From the NCBI GenBank assembly GCA_020441605.1, contig JAGRLX010000021.1, positions 1-20,566 of the forward strand: DNA of 20,566 nucleotides. The letters run 5' to 3'. How positions within the stretch are numbered: position 1 is the first letter of the stretch; every line of letters begins with the position of its first letter. The stretch is from Alphaproteobacteria bacterium. GTDB lineage: Bacteria > Pseudomonadota > Alphaproteobacteria > Rhizobiales > Aestuariivirgaceae. The notes under the pieces were generated by a model, which saw only the letters and a list, made by a program, of their open reading frames with translations, was not told the origin of the DNA and searched no databases. This document shows, piece after piece, positions 6,851-14,023 of this stretch. The translations under genes and the position numbers were made by a program.

Positions 6851-7885
6851 ATGCTGACATTCGAGCATGTGAGCAAGCGCTTCGGCCAGGTTGACGCGGT
6901 GGTGGACGTGAGCCTTGAACTGAAGCCTGGCGAGATCGCCTGCCTGCTCGGACCTTCGGGGTGCGGCAAGACCACGCTGTTGCGGATCGCTGCGGGTATC
7001 GAGCGGCCAAGCGCCGGGCGCGTACTGTTCGACGGCGAGGAAATGGCGGGCCCCAACCGCTTCGTCCCCCCCGAACTTCGCAACATCGGACTGATGTTTC
7101 AGGACTTCGCGTTGTTTCCTCATCTGTCCATCCTGGAGAACGTCGCCTTTGGCTTGCGCAGTCTGCCAAGAGCGGAGGCCAACAAGATTGCCAGCCACGC
7201 GCTGGAAAGGGTTGGGCTGGCCGATTATGCCAGCGCCTATCCGCACCATCTGTCGGGTGGCGAGCAGCAGCGTGTGGCGCTGGCGCGGGCACTGGTGCCG
7301 CGGCCCCAGGTCCTGCTGATGGATGAGCCGTTCTCCGGCCTCGATCAGCGGCTGCGCGATTCGGTGCGAGGCGAGACGCTGTTGCTGCTGCGGGAAACAC
7401 GGGCCTCGAGCCTGCTTGTCACCCATGATCCGGTGGAGGCGATGGGCCTTGCCGACACCATTTTCCTGATGCGGCAGGGTCGGCTGATACAGGCCGGCGA
7501 TCCCGAGACACTCTACCGGTGTCCTGTGGACGCGGCGGCCGCGCGGTTTTTTTCCGATGCCAACGAATTCAGGGTCCGGGTTGAGCAGGGCCGCGCTGCG
7601 ACCCCGCTCGGCTGCTTCGAGGTACCGCCGGGACTTGCTAGGTCGGAAGCCCTGGTGATGATCCGGCCCCAGGGCATTTCGGTGGCGGCGGGTGGGGAAG
7701 GCTTCGAAGGCTATGTGCTGGAAGCACGGTTTCAGGGTGACGATGTCCGCTGCGCCATCATGGTCACCGGGCTGGAAGAGCCGGTGAATGCGCGAATTGC
7801 CGCTGGGGCCGCGCCGGCGCGGGGCGATACCGCCTTTTTCAGGGTCGAGCGGAGCCATGTCCTGATCTTTGAAAACGACACCTGA
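6851..7885 (+). CDS. ABC transporter ATP-binding protein (FbpC/PotA-like)
   Basis: A 344-residue ABC ATPase from the ATG at 6851, where family similarity begins (MLTFEHVSKRFG). Seen directly: Walker A GPSGCGKTT (34-42), Q-loop Gln84 in MFQDFALFPH, signature LSGGEQQR (134-141), Walker B VLLMDEP with E159, D-loop SGLD and H-loop H192 in VTHDP. Residues after about 235 form a C-terminal TOBE-like regulatory part. The overall look is of the iron(III)/polyamine/sulfate import group. No permease or binding-protein gene is in the window, so it is an orphan ATPase here and its substrate is open. The frame upstream is open back to the pleD stop, so starts at 6686 (GTG) or 6767 (ATG) are possible but lack family support. 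Confidence 0.85.
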   Translation: MLTFEHVSKRFGQVDAVVDVSLELKPGEIACLLGPSGCGKTTLLRIAAGIERPSAGRVLFDGEEMAGPNRFVPPELRNIGLMFQDFALFPHLSILENVAFGLRSLPRAEANKIASHALERVGLADYASAYPHHLSGGEQQRVALARALVPRPQVLLMDEPFSGLDQRLRDSVRGETLLLLRETRASSLLVTHDPVEAMGLADTIFLMRQGRLIQAGDPETLYRCPVDAAAARFFSDANEFRVRVEQGRAATPLGCFEVPPGLARSEALVMIRPQGISVAAGGEGFEGYVLEARFQGDDVRCAIMVTGLEEPVNARIAAGAAPARGDTAFFRVERSHVLIFENDT

Positions 7886-7897
7886 CATACCATGTCA
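7883..7897. repeat. Short perfect inverted repeat at the end of the ABC ATPase gene
   Basis: TGACAT-ACC-ATGTCA: a six-base perfect inverted repeat with a three-base loop. Its first half contains the TGA stop of the ABC ATPase gene. It has no following T-run, so it is a poor intrinsic terminator; it may be an operator or chance. Confidence 0.3.
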
Positions 7898-7915
7898 TGA
7901 GGACTGCAAGCTTGG

Positions 7916-7944
7916 TTGCGGTGCAGGAGGCTTTCTGCAATAGT
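7916..7944 (+). promoter_or_regulatory. Possible housekeeping promoter of tatABC
   Basis: TTGCGG (7916-7921) and AATAGT (7939-7944) are separated by 17 bases and lie 59 bases upstream of the tatA ATG, in the 117-base gap after the ABC ATPase gene. The -35 keeps the TTG that matters most in alphaproteobacteria, and the -10 matches TATAAT at four of six positions. This is a weak candidate by eye only. Confidence 0.25.
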
Positions 7945-8002
7945 GCGCGGCCAAACGTGAGGGATGAGGCATCTCTCAGCCGAAAATTGAGGAGTTAGTA
8001 GA

Positions 8003-8227
8003 ATGGGTTCGTTCTCGATCTGGCACTGGGCACTGGTGATCCTGGTGGTGGTTCTGTTGTTCGGTCGCGGCAAGATTTCCGACCTGATGGGCGATGTCGC
8101 CAAGGGCATCAAGAGTTTCAAGAAGGGTATGGCGGACGACGAGCCGGCCTCGGCGTCTACTGAAACGAAATCGCTCGAGCAGCAGGCAGCCGACGCCAAG
8201 TCCGAAGCCGAAAAAGCCAAGAGCTGA
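8003..8227 (+). CDS. tatA: Twin-arginine translocase subunit TatA
   Basis: A 74-residue TatA, the subunit that forms the passage for folded proteins across the inner membrane. The N-terminal membrane helix (about residues 6-20, [12 protein letters not shown]) ends in the conserved F-G hinge ([12 protein letters not shown]). It is followed by the amphipathic helix [13 protein letters not shown] and a charged, Ala/Glu/Lys-rich tail. Length and order are normal for alphaproteobacterial TatA. A good ribosome binding site (GAGGAG, 7988-7993) precedes the ATG. It is first of a tatA-tatB-tatC unit, 30 bases ahead of tatB. Confidence 0.96.
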   Translation: MGSFSIWHWALVILVVVLLFGRGKISDLMGDVAKGIKSFKKGMADDEPASASTETKSLEQQAADAKSEAEKAKS

Positions 8228-8257
8228 GCCTGAACGGCCTTCGGGCCGGAGCGTGCC

Positions 8258-8620
8258 ATGTTTGACTTTGGCCTCGGTTATACCGAAATCTTCGTCATCG
8301 TGCTGGTGGCGATCATCGTCATTGGTCCCAAGGATCTCCCGCGAGTTTTGCGCGCATTGGGTAAGACCGTGGCGAAGATGCGTGGCATGGCGCGCGAATT
8401 CCAGGGTCATCTCGATGGCGCCATGAAGGACGCCGGTCTCGACGAGGTGAAGAAGGAGTTCCAGAACCTCAAGGAGATGGGCAAGGACATCGGCACCATC
8501 GACCCGGTGAAGAAGACACCGCAGACCGATAGCAAGAAGGCCGAGGAGGACTTCAAGACGTTCTTCGGCGAACCGGAAAAGCCCGCCGCATCCGCCGGCG
8601 ATTCACGGCCCGCGGCATAG
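8258..8620 (+). CDS. tatB: Twin-arginine translocase subunit TatB
   Basis: A 120-residue TatB. Together with TatC it forms the receptor for twin-arginine signal peptides. It starts MFDFGLGYTEIF with the conserved Glu10 in the membrane helix, which ends at the Gly-Pro hinge IGPKDLPRVLRALGK that separates TatB from TatA. A long charged amphipathic region follows (about 25-75) and then a Lys/Glu/Pro-rich tail. The start is placed by this family N-terminus; the ribosome binding site (CGGAGC) is modest. It lies between tatA and tatC, with 7 bases to tatC. Confidence 0.95.
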   Translation: MFDFGLGYTEIFVIVLVAIIVIGPKDLPRVLRALGKTVAKMRGMAREFQGHLDGAMKDAGLDEVKKEFQNLKEMGKDIGTIDPVKKTPQTDSKKAEEDFKTFFGEPEKPAASAGDSRPAA

Positions 8621-8627
8621 GATCGCC

Positions 8628-9416
8628 ATGACCAAGGAAGACATCGATGCTTCGGAAGCGCCGCTGATCGAGCATCTGATCGAACTGAGAAAGCGGCTGG
8701 TCACCTGCGTCATCGGCTTTGTCGTTGCCTTCGTCGCCAGCTTCGCCTTTTCCTCCGACATCCTCCATTATCTGGTGCTGCCATTCAAATGGGGCACGGG
8801 AACCGATGTCGGGCTGATTTCGATCAAGCTGCTCGGGGTGTTTCTCGTGAAGCTCAAGATCGGCTTCTTCGGTGGGCTGTTCATCGCCTTTCCGCTCATT
8901 GCCATACAGATCTACCGCTTCGTGGCGCCGGGCCTCTACAGCCACGAAAAGAATGCCTTCCGGCCCTATCTCGTTGCCACACCGGTGTTCTTTGTGCTGG
9001 GTGCGGCGCTGGTCTATTTCTTCCTGTTGCCCACAGCCATAAAGTTCTTCTACGCGTTGGCCGAAGGAACCGGTGGCAACGGCCAGACCGCGGTGCAGCT
9101 GATGCCCGACGTCGAGGCCTATCTCGACTTCGTCATGATGCTCATTCTGGCCTTCGGCCTCTGCTTCCAGCTGCCGGTGATTCTCACCCTGCTGGGCCAG
9201 GTCGGCATCCTGAGCTACGATCAGCTGAAGTCGGGACGGAAGTTCGCCATCGTCGGCGTGTTCATCGTGGCGGCTGTCGTGACTCCTCCCGACCCCATAT
9301 CGCAGCTCGCCATGGCGATCCCGCTGATGGGCCTTTATGAAGTCTCGGTGCAAGCGGTGCGGTTCATCGACGCCCGCCGCAGGAAGGCCGAAGCGGCCCG
9401 TGACGCGGCCGATTGA
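8628..9416 (+). CDS. tatC: Twin-arginine translocase subunit TatC
   Basis: A 262-residue polytopic inner-membrane protein with six expected membrane helices. Conserved TatC elements are visible: the cytoplasmic N-terminus LIEHLIELRKRL (13-24), the first-loop signal-peptide site YRFVAPGLYSHEK (96-108, with E107 matching the essential Glu of E. coli TatC), FFVLGAALVYFF in the third helix, and VVTPPDPISQLAMAIPL near the last helices. It is the core receptor for twin-arginine signal peptides. The length is normal and the tail is short and charged. It follows tatB by seven bases, with AGGATC serving as ribosome binding site. Confidence 0.97.
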   Translation: MTKEDIDASEAPLIEHLIELRKRLVTCVIGFVVAFVASFAFSSDILHYLVLPFKWGTGTDVGLISIKLLGVFLVKLKIGFFGGLFIAFPLIAIQIYRFVAPGLYSHEKNAFRPYLVATPVFFVLGAALVYFFLLPTAIKFFYALAEGTGGNGQTAVQLMPDVEAYLDFVMMLILAFGLCFQLPVILTLLGQVGILSYDQLKSGRKFAIVGVFIVAAVVTPPDPISQLAMAIPLMGLYEVSVQAVRFIDARRRKAEAARDAAD

Positions 9417-9421
9417 CAGCC

Positions 9422-9448
9422 ATGCTTTGACGCGGCTTTGCAAAGCAT
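9422..9448 (+). repeat. Hairpin between tatC and serS
   Basis: ATGCTTTG (9422-9429) pairs perfectly with CAAAGCAT (9441-9448) across an 11-base loop. The loop side also allows an alternative palindrome GCTTTGCAAAGC (9435-9446). It starts five bases after the tatC stop and ends 16 bases before the serS ribosome binding site. No T-run follows, so it is more likely a processing or leader structure than a strong terminator; its role is unknown. Confidence 0.4.
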
Positions 9449-9477
9449 TATAGGAGGTCTCCCAAGAGGAGCTTTCC

Positions 9478-10758
9478 ATGCACGACATTAAAGCCATTCG
9501 CGACAATCCCGATGAATTCGACCATGGGATTGCCCGCCGTGGGCTGCCGCCGATGGCGGCCGAATTGCTGAAGATCGATGCCGAGCGGCGCGATCACCTC
9601 CAGCGTCTCCAGGACGCCCAGGCCCGCCGCAACACAGCGTCGAAGGAGATCGGTGACGCCATGAAGGCGGGCGACAAGACCCGCGCGGAAACGCTCAAGG
9701 CCGAAGTGGTCTCGATCAAGGACTTCATCTCTGCGGGCGAGGAGACTGAACGCCAGATCAACGCCCGGCTGGCCGAGGCGCTGGCGACCATTCCCAACCT
9801 GCCGCTTGACGAAGTGCCGGACGGCAAAGACGAGCATGGCAATATCGAGGTGCGGCGGTGGGGTGAGGCGCCGCGCTTTGCGTTCGAGCCGCGCCAGCAT
9901 TTCGACATTGGCGAATGGCTGGGACAGATGGACTTCGAGACTGCTGCGAAGATTTCCGGCGCGCGGTTTGTCGTGATGAAGGGACAACTGGCCCGGCTCG
10001 AGCGGGCGCTGGCCCAGTTCATGCTCGACCACCAGACCAGCATCAACGGCTATACCGAGCATTATGTGCCGTATATGGTCAATGACTCGGCGATGTATGG
10101 CACCGGCCAGTTGCCGAAATTCGCCGAGGACCTGTTTCGCACCACCGACGGCCGCTGGCTGATCCCGACGGCCGAGGTTTCGCTCACCAATCTGGCGCGG
10201 GACTCGGTGCTCGATGAAGGGCAATTGCCGATGCGGCTGACGGCCTACACGCCGTGCTTCCGGGCGGAAGCGGGTTCAGCAGGCCGCGATACCCGCGGCA
10301 TGATCCGGCAGCATCAGTTTTCCAAGGTCGAACTGGTGTCCATCACCACGCCGGAACAATCGCGCGAGGAGTTGGAGCGGATGACGGCCGCGGCCGAAAG
10401 CGTGCTGCAGAAGCTTGATCTCCACTACCGGGTGATGCGTCTCTGCACCGGCGACATGGGTTTCGGCAGCCGCATGACCTATGATCTCGAGGTGTGGCTG
10501 CCGGGGCAGAATGCCTTCCGCGAAATCTCATCCTGCTCGGTATGCGGCGACTTCCAGGCGCGGCGGATGGACGCCCGCTACAAGCCTGCCGATGGCAAGG
10601 GGACACGTTTCGTGCATACGCTCAACGGGTCCGGCCTTGCTGTCGGCCGCACCATGGTGGCCATTCTGGAGAACTATCAGAACGGCGACGGTACCGTCAC
10701 ACTTCCCGAAGCCCTGCGGCCCTATATGGGCGGCCTAGACCGAATCACGAGGAACTGA
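9478..10758 (+). CDS. serS: Seryl-tRNA synthetase
   Basis: A 426-residue class II synthetase that charges tRNA-Ser. The N-terminus [14 protein letters not shown] and a long coiled-coil tRNA-binding arm (about residues 30-105, rich in Glu/Lys/Ala heptads) come first. The catalytic domain then holds the motif 2 region [20 protein letters not shown] (about 259-278) and motif 3 [18 protein letters not shown] (about 384-401). Serine-site residues in LIPTAEVSL are also present. Length is normal. AGAGGAG about eight bases upstream is a strong ribosome binding site. Its stop overlaps the surE start by one base, so serS, surE and pcm are cotranscribed. Confidence 0.98.
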   Translation: MHDIKAIRDNPDEFDHGIARRGLPPMAAELLKIDAERRDHLQRLQDAQARRNTASKEIGDAMKAGDKTRAETLKAEVVSIKDFISAGEETERQINARLAEALATIPNLPLDEVPDGKDEHGNIEVRRWGEAPRFAFEPRQHFDIGEWLGQMDFETAAKISGARFVVMKGQLARLERALAQFMLDHQTSINGYTEHYVPYMVNDSAMYGTGQLPKFAEDLFRTTDGRWLIPTAEVSLTNLARDSVLDEGQLPMRLTAYTPCFRAEAGSAGRDTRGMIRQHQFSKVELVSITTPEQSREELERMTAAAESVLQKLDLHYRVMRLCTGDMGFGSRMTYDLEVWLPGQNAFREISSCSVCGDFQARRMDARYKPADGKGTRFVHTLNGSGLAVGRTMVAILENYQNGDGTVTLPEALRPYMGGLDRITRN

Positions 10759-11519
10759 TGCGCATTCTTGTCACCAACGACGACGGCATTCACGCACCTG
10801 GACTGGAAACTCTCGAGCGGATTGCCCGGGCCATCGCCGATGACGTGTGGATCGTGGCGCCCGCCGAGGAGAACTCAGGAGCCGGACATTCTCTTTCGCT
10901 CGCCGATCCGATCCGTTACCGGAAGATCGCCGACAAGCGCTTCGAGGTCGCTGGAACACCCACGGACTGCGTGGTGATGGCGGCGCGGAAGATCCTGCCG
11001 GGGATGCCGGACCTGGTACTCTCGGGCGTGAACCGTGGCCAGAACATCGCCGATGACGTGACCTATTCCGGCACCATTGCGGCCGCCATGGAAGGCACGC
11101 TCCTCGGCCTCAAGTCGATTGCCTTGTCGCAGGTATCGGGCATCCATGGCAATGGCTTCAGCTACGAGGTGGCGGAACATTATGGCGCCAATATCGTCAA
11201 GAAGCTGATGGGCATGGATTTCGGACCCGGCGTGCTGATGAACGTCAATTTCCCGGACTGCCGGCCGGACGGACTCGCCGGCATCGAGGTGACCAGGCAG
11301 GGCAAGCGCGACGTCAATCTGCTCACCGTCGACGAGCGGGTGGACGCGCGCGGCAATAATTACTACTGGCTGGGCTTCAAGCGCGAGCGCGGCAATCCCG
11401 CCATCGGCACCGACCTCTGGGCAGTGTTCAACAAGCGCATCTCGATCACGCCGCTGCATCTGAACCTCACCCAGGTCGAAGCCATGGAAGCGGTGCGCGC
11501 GGTGCTTGACACGCAGTGA
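10758..11519 (+). CDS. surE: 5'/3'-nucleotidase SurE
   Basis: A 253-residue SurE, a metal-dependent phosphatase acting on nucleoside monophosphates. The start [15 protein letters not shown] carries the metal ligands D8 and D9. S40 in EENSGAGHSLS and N92 in LSGVNRGQN complete the usual metal site. The ATG overlaps the serS stop (TGATG), and GAGGAA lies just upstream inside serS. The reading frame is open further upstream but that part is inside serS and not conserved. Its end overlaps the pcm start by four bases, matching the frequent surE-pcm pairing. Confidence 0.96.
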   Translation: MRILVTNDDGIHAPGLETLERIARAIADDVWIVAPAEENSGAGHSLSLADPIRYRKIADKRFEVAGTPTDCVVMAARKILPGMPDLVLSGVNRGQNIADDVTYSGTIAAAMEGTLLGLKSIALSQVSGIHGNGFSYEVAEHYGANIVKKLMGMDFGPGVLMNVNFPDCRPDGLAGIEVTRQGKRDVNLLTVDERVDARGNNYYWLGFKRERGNPAIGTDLWAVFNKRISITPLHLNLTQVEAMEAVRAVLDTQ

Positions 11520-12157
11520 CGGCCGATCCCCGCCAGATCCAGCTGATCATGGCGCTGCGCAATGGCGGAGTGCGCGACCGCCGCATCCTCGAAGCGATTG
11601 AGCGGGTGCCGCGGCACATGTTCGTGGAAGAGGCTTTCTCGGATCAGGCCTATGCCGACCAGGCGCTGCCGATTTCCTGCGGCCAGACGATCTCCCAGCC
11701 ATTGGTGGTTGGCCTGATGACCGACCGGCTGCAGGTGACCGATCGGCATACTGTGCTCGAGATCGGAACCGGATCGGGCTACCAGACCGCCATTCTCGCG
11801 GGTCTTTGCCGTCGCATCTGCACGATCGAGCGGTATCGCAGCCTGGCGCAGCAGGCGGGCGAACGGTTCAAGGCGCTGAAGCTCAACAATGTGACGCAGC
11901 TGGTCGCCGACGGCATGAAGGGCTGGCCACAGCTTGCGCCCTTCGAGCGGATCATCGTCACGGCCGCGGCGCAGGATGTTCCGCCAGCCTTGCTCGAACA
12001 GTTGGCGATCGGCGGTATCATGATCCTTCCAATCGAGGAACGGCCCGGAAAGCAGGATCTCTACCGAATCACGCGAAGCGAGACCGGATATGGCCGGGAA
12101 CACCTCTTGCCGGTGCGCTTCGTGCCGCTGGTCGAAGGGGTGGCGAAGGACGGCTGA
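11516..12157 (+). CDS. pcm: Protein-L-isoaspartate O-methyltransferase
   Basis: A 213-residue enzyme that methylates L-isoaspartyl residues in aged proteins using S-adenosylmethionine, starting their repair. Seen directly: CGQTISQPLVV with the conserved Ser60, SAM-binding motif I VLEIGTGSGYQTAIL (80-94), and ERIIVTAAAQDVPPALLEQL as the later motif. The start is GTG, overlapping the surE stop as GTGA. Length is normal. In many relatives a murein-hydrolase-like nlpD gene follows pcm; here it is replaced by an unrelated secreted-protein gene after 151 bases. Confidence 0.95.
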   Translation: MTADPRQIQLIMALRNGGVRDRRILEAIERVPRHMFVEEAFSDQAYADQALPISCGQTISQPLVVGLMTDRLQVTDRHTVLEIGTGSGYQTAILAGLCRRICTIERYRSLAQQAGERFKALKLNNVTQLVADGMKGWPQLAPFERIIVTAAAQDVPPALLEQLAIGGIMILPIEERPGKQDLYRITRSETGYGREHLLPVRFVPLVEGVAKDG

Positions 12158-12308
12158 AGTGCCGGCCACAATTCGGCTCCGTTGCTTGACCTAATGTGAT
12201 TCGCAACGCCACGCGGCTGGGCCCAACAGGAAACCCGCAAGCGCATTTTGATGAAAGTGCCACCGCATGGCGCGGGATTTATAAGGTCCAGAAAGGGAAA
12301 CATACGAC

Positions 12309-13028
12309 ATGAAAAGGCGATCGACGTATGCGATGTTGGCTCTTGCGCTGGGGGCCGCAGTGATGGCCGGCCCGGTGATGGCCAAGGAGCAACTCCTGGG
12401 CACGGCAATCTATGAGGCGCTACCGCAGCGGGACGTGGTGAACGTCGGGGCCGCCGAGGGACGTTTCAAGGCGATCCGCCTCGAGGTGCGACAGAATGAT
12501 GTGGAAGTGCTGGACCTCAAGGTGGTCTATGGCAATGGCACGGCCGAAGACATTCGCGTACGCCAGGTCTTCAAGGCGGGAAGTTCGTCGCGGATGATCG
12601 ATCTCAAGGGATCGGACCGCTTCATCAAGCAGATCGTCGTCGTCTATCGCGCCAAGGGTCCGGCACGCATCCTGTTTCACGGAGTCGAGGCCGAGATCGC
12701 GCGAAACTGGGAGGTTCTTGGCTGCAAGTCAGTGGGCTTCGCGATCGATCGAGACGTGATCAAGGTCGGGCGCAACGAGGGCCGATTCCGTGCACTGAAA
12801 TTGCGGGTGAGAGAAGCGCCGGTGGAATTTCTCGACGTGCGTGTGGTCTTTGGCGACGGCAAGCGGCAAGACATCCGCGTGCGCCAGGTGATCCGGGCGG
12901 GCCAGGAAACCCGGCCGATCGATCTGATCGGCGAAAGCCGGGGCATCGACCGGGTGGAATTGCTCTACCGGTCCATCCCGACGTTCAAAGGCAAGGCGGA
13001 GGTCTGCGTCGACGGGCTGCAGCGCTAG
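12309..13028 (+). CDS. Secreted protein with two tandem DUF2541-like domains
   Basis: A 239-residue exported protein. A Sec-type signal peptide is clear (basic MKRRS, hydrophobic core, cleavage near VMA-KE at residue 25). The mature part is two copies of one beta-rich unit, residues 28-128 and 135-239. Over residues 48-101 versus 155-208 I count 30 identities in 54 positions without a gap, including the shared DIRVRQV. The only two cysteines (C139, C233) are in copy two and might form a disulfide. The unit resembles DUF2541 as I remember it, a family of unknown role. AGGGAA upstream is a plausible ribosome binding site. The 151-base gap after pcm suggests its own promoter, but I found no convincing one. 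The location is probably periplasmic. Confidence 0.75.
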   Translation: MKRRSTYAMLALALGAAVMAGPVMAKEQLLGTAIYEALPQRDVVNVGAAEGRFKAIRLEVRQNDVEVLDLKVVYGNGTAEDIRVRQVFKAGSSSRMIDLKGSDRFIKQIVVVYRAKGPARILFHGVEAEIARNWEVLGCKSVGFAIDRDVIKVGRNEGRFRALKLRVREAPVEFLDVRVVFGDGKRQDIRVRQVIRAGQETRPIDLIGESRGIDRVELLYRSIPTFKGKAEVCVDGLQR

Positions 13029-13052
13029 GAGCGGCCGTTCAGCCGATTGCAT

Positions 13053-13067
13053 CGGATCGTTGATCCG
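13053..13067. terminator. Small hairpin between two convergent genes
   Basis: CGGATC-GTT-GATCCG is a perfect six-base stem with a three-base loop, in the 62-base gap between the ends of the duplicated-domain gene and the EamA gene. It could stop transcription from both sides. There is no good T-run, so termination is only a guess from position. Confidence 0.35.
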
Positions 13068-13090
13068 GGCCTCTCTGACCATACCAGGCG

Positions 13091-13990
13091 TCAGGGCTGC
13101 TCGAAATCGCGGACGGGCTCAATGTTGCGGACCCGTTCTCGAAACGAAATGTAGATTGCACTCGCGATGAGGATGGCAACGCCTACGAAAGTCCAGGCAT
13201 CGGGGAAGTCTCCGAAAAAGTACCATCCGGCCGCCACGGCCATGATCATTTCCGTGTAGGCCAGTGGCGCCAACAGCGAAGCCTCGGCATGATCGTAGGC
13301 GCGCACGATCATATAGTGGCCGAAGTTGGCGATGAAGGCCAGCAGCATGAACAGCAACCATTGGGACGGCGCGGGCGGTACCCAGACGAAGACCGCGATC
13401 ACGCTGGTCATCAACGCGCCGAGAAGGCTGGTGTGGAAGGTGGTCACCATGGCATCGGCGCGGCCGGATATGCGCCGGGTGAGCAACATGTAGATGGCCA
13501 GCGACGTGCCGGAGGCAAGCGCAAGAAACACGCCCGGATTGATCTCCTGGAGACCTGGCCGGATGATGATCAGTGTACCGATGAATCCGACGATGACCGC
13601 TGCCCAGCGGCGAATGCCGACATGTTCGCCAAGGACAACGGGAGACAGCATCGTGATGATCAACGGCTGCACGAAGAAGATCGATAGGGTGTCGGCGATC
13701 GGCAGGTATTTGAGGGCCGCGAAGAAAAACGCCGTGGCGGCGATCAGCAAGACTGCTCGGGACGAGTGGACGACCGGCATGCCCGGGCGGATCACTCCGA
13801 GGCCGGCGCGCCGCGCCGCCAGCGGGTAGGTCATCAGGGCGCCGAAAAACAGGCGCGCCCAAACAATCTGCATGACAGGAATACCCTGCTGGCCGAGAAA
13901 TTTTGCCACAACGTCAAGAAATGGCAGGCTCATCATGGCAGCAATCATCAGGCCGATGCCAAGCAGGGGGTGCGCAGGAGTGGGTGTCAT
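13091..13990 (-). CDS. EamA-family (DMT superfamily) transporter
   Basis: A 299-residue inner-membrane protein with about ten hydrophobic helices in two EamA halves (about residues 10-140 and 155-285). Typical traits are the early FLDVVAKFLGQQGIPVMQIVWAR helix pair, the half-end segment SPVVLGEHVGIRRWAAVIVGF followed by GTLIIIRPG, and the equivalent late segment WYFFGDFPDAWTFVGVAIL. The family exports amino acids, metabolites or drugs; the substrate cannot be told. It lies 33 bases downstream of the flavoprotein dehydrogenase gene on the same strand, so the two are probably cotranscribed and the cargo may relate to methylamine or amino-acid metabolism (inference). The ribosome binding site is weak. 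Confidence 0.88.
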   Translation of the reverse strand: MTPTPAHPLLGIGLMIAAMMSLPFLDVVAKFLGQQGIPVMQIVWARLFFGALMTYPLAARRAGLGVIRPGMPVVHSSRAVLLIAATAFFFAALKYLPIADTLSIFFVQPLIITMLSPVVLGEHVGIRRWAAVIVGFIGTLIIIRPGLQEINPGVFLALASGTSLAIYMLLTRRISGRADAMVTTFHTSLLGALMTSVIAVFVWVPPAPSQWLLFMLLAFIANFGHYMIVRAYDHAEASLLAPLAYTEMIMAVAAGWYFFGDFPDAWTFVGVAILIASAIYISFRERVRNIEPVRDFEQP

Positions 13991-14023
13991 GCGCAGCCAT
14001 TAGCCTGCAAGCATCATGCAATG

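Noticed and set aside
5246..7888. An 880-codon stop-free frame on the minus strand across divK end, pleD and the ABC ATPase gene
   Set aside because: It mirrors genes with full, well-known motifs. Its product is His/Arg/Gln-rich low-information sequence with no recognisable domain. Long antisense frames are a by-product of GC-rich codon use.
7886..8002. A small gene or RNA gene in the gap before tatA
   Set aside because: There is no reading frame with a start and ribosome binding site, and no cloverleaf or other recognisable RNA pattern, only a weak promoter-like pair.
12309..12390. A possible twin-arginine signal (MKRRSTYAML) on the duplicated-domain protein, tempting because tatABC is close
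   Set aside because: The residues after RR are S-T-Y rather than x-hydrophobic-hydrophobic, and the region otherwise looks like a normal Sec signal peptide.
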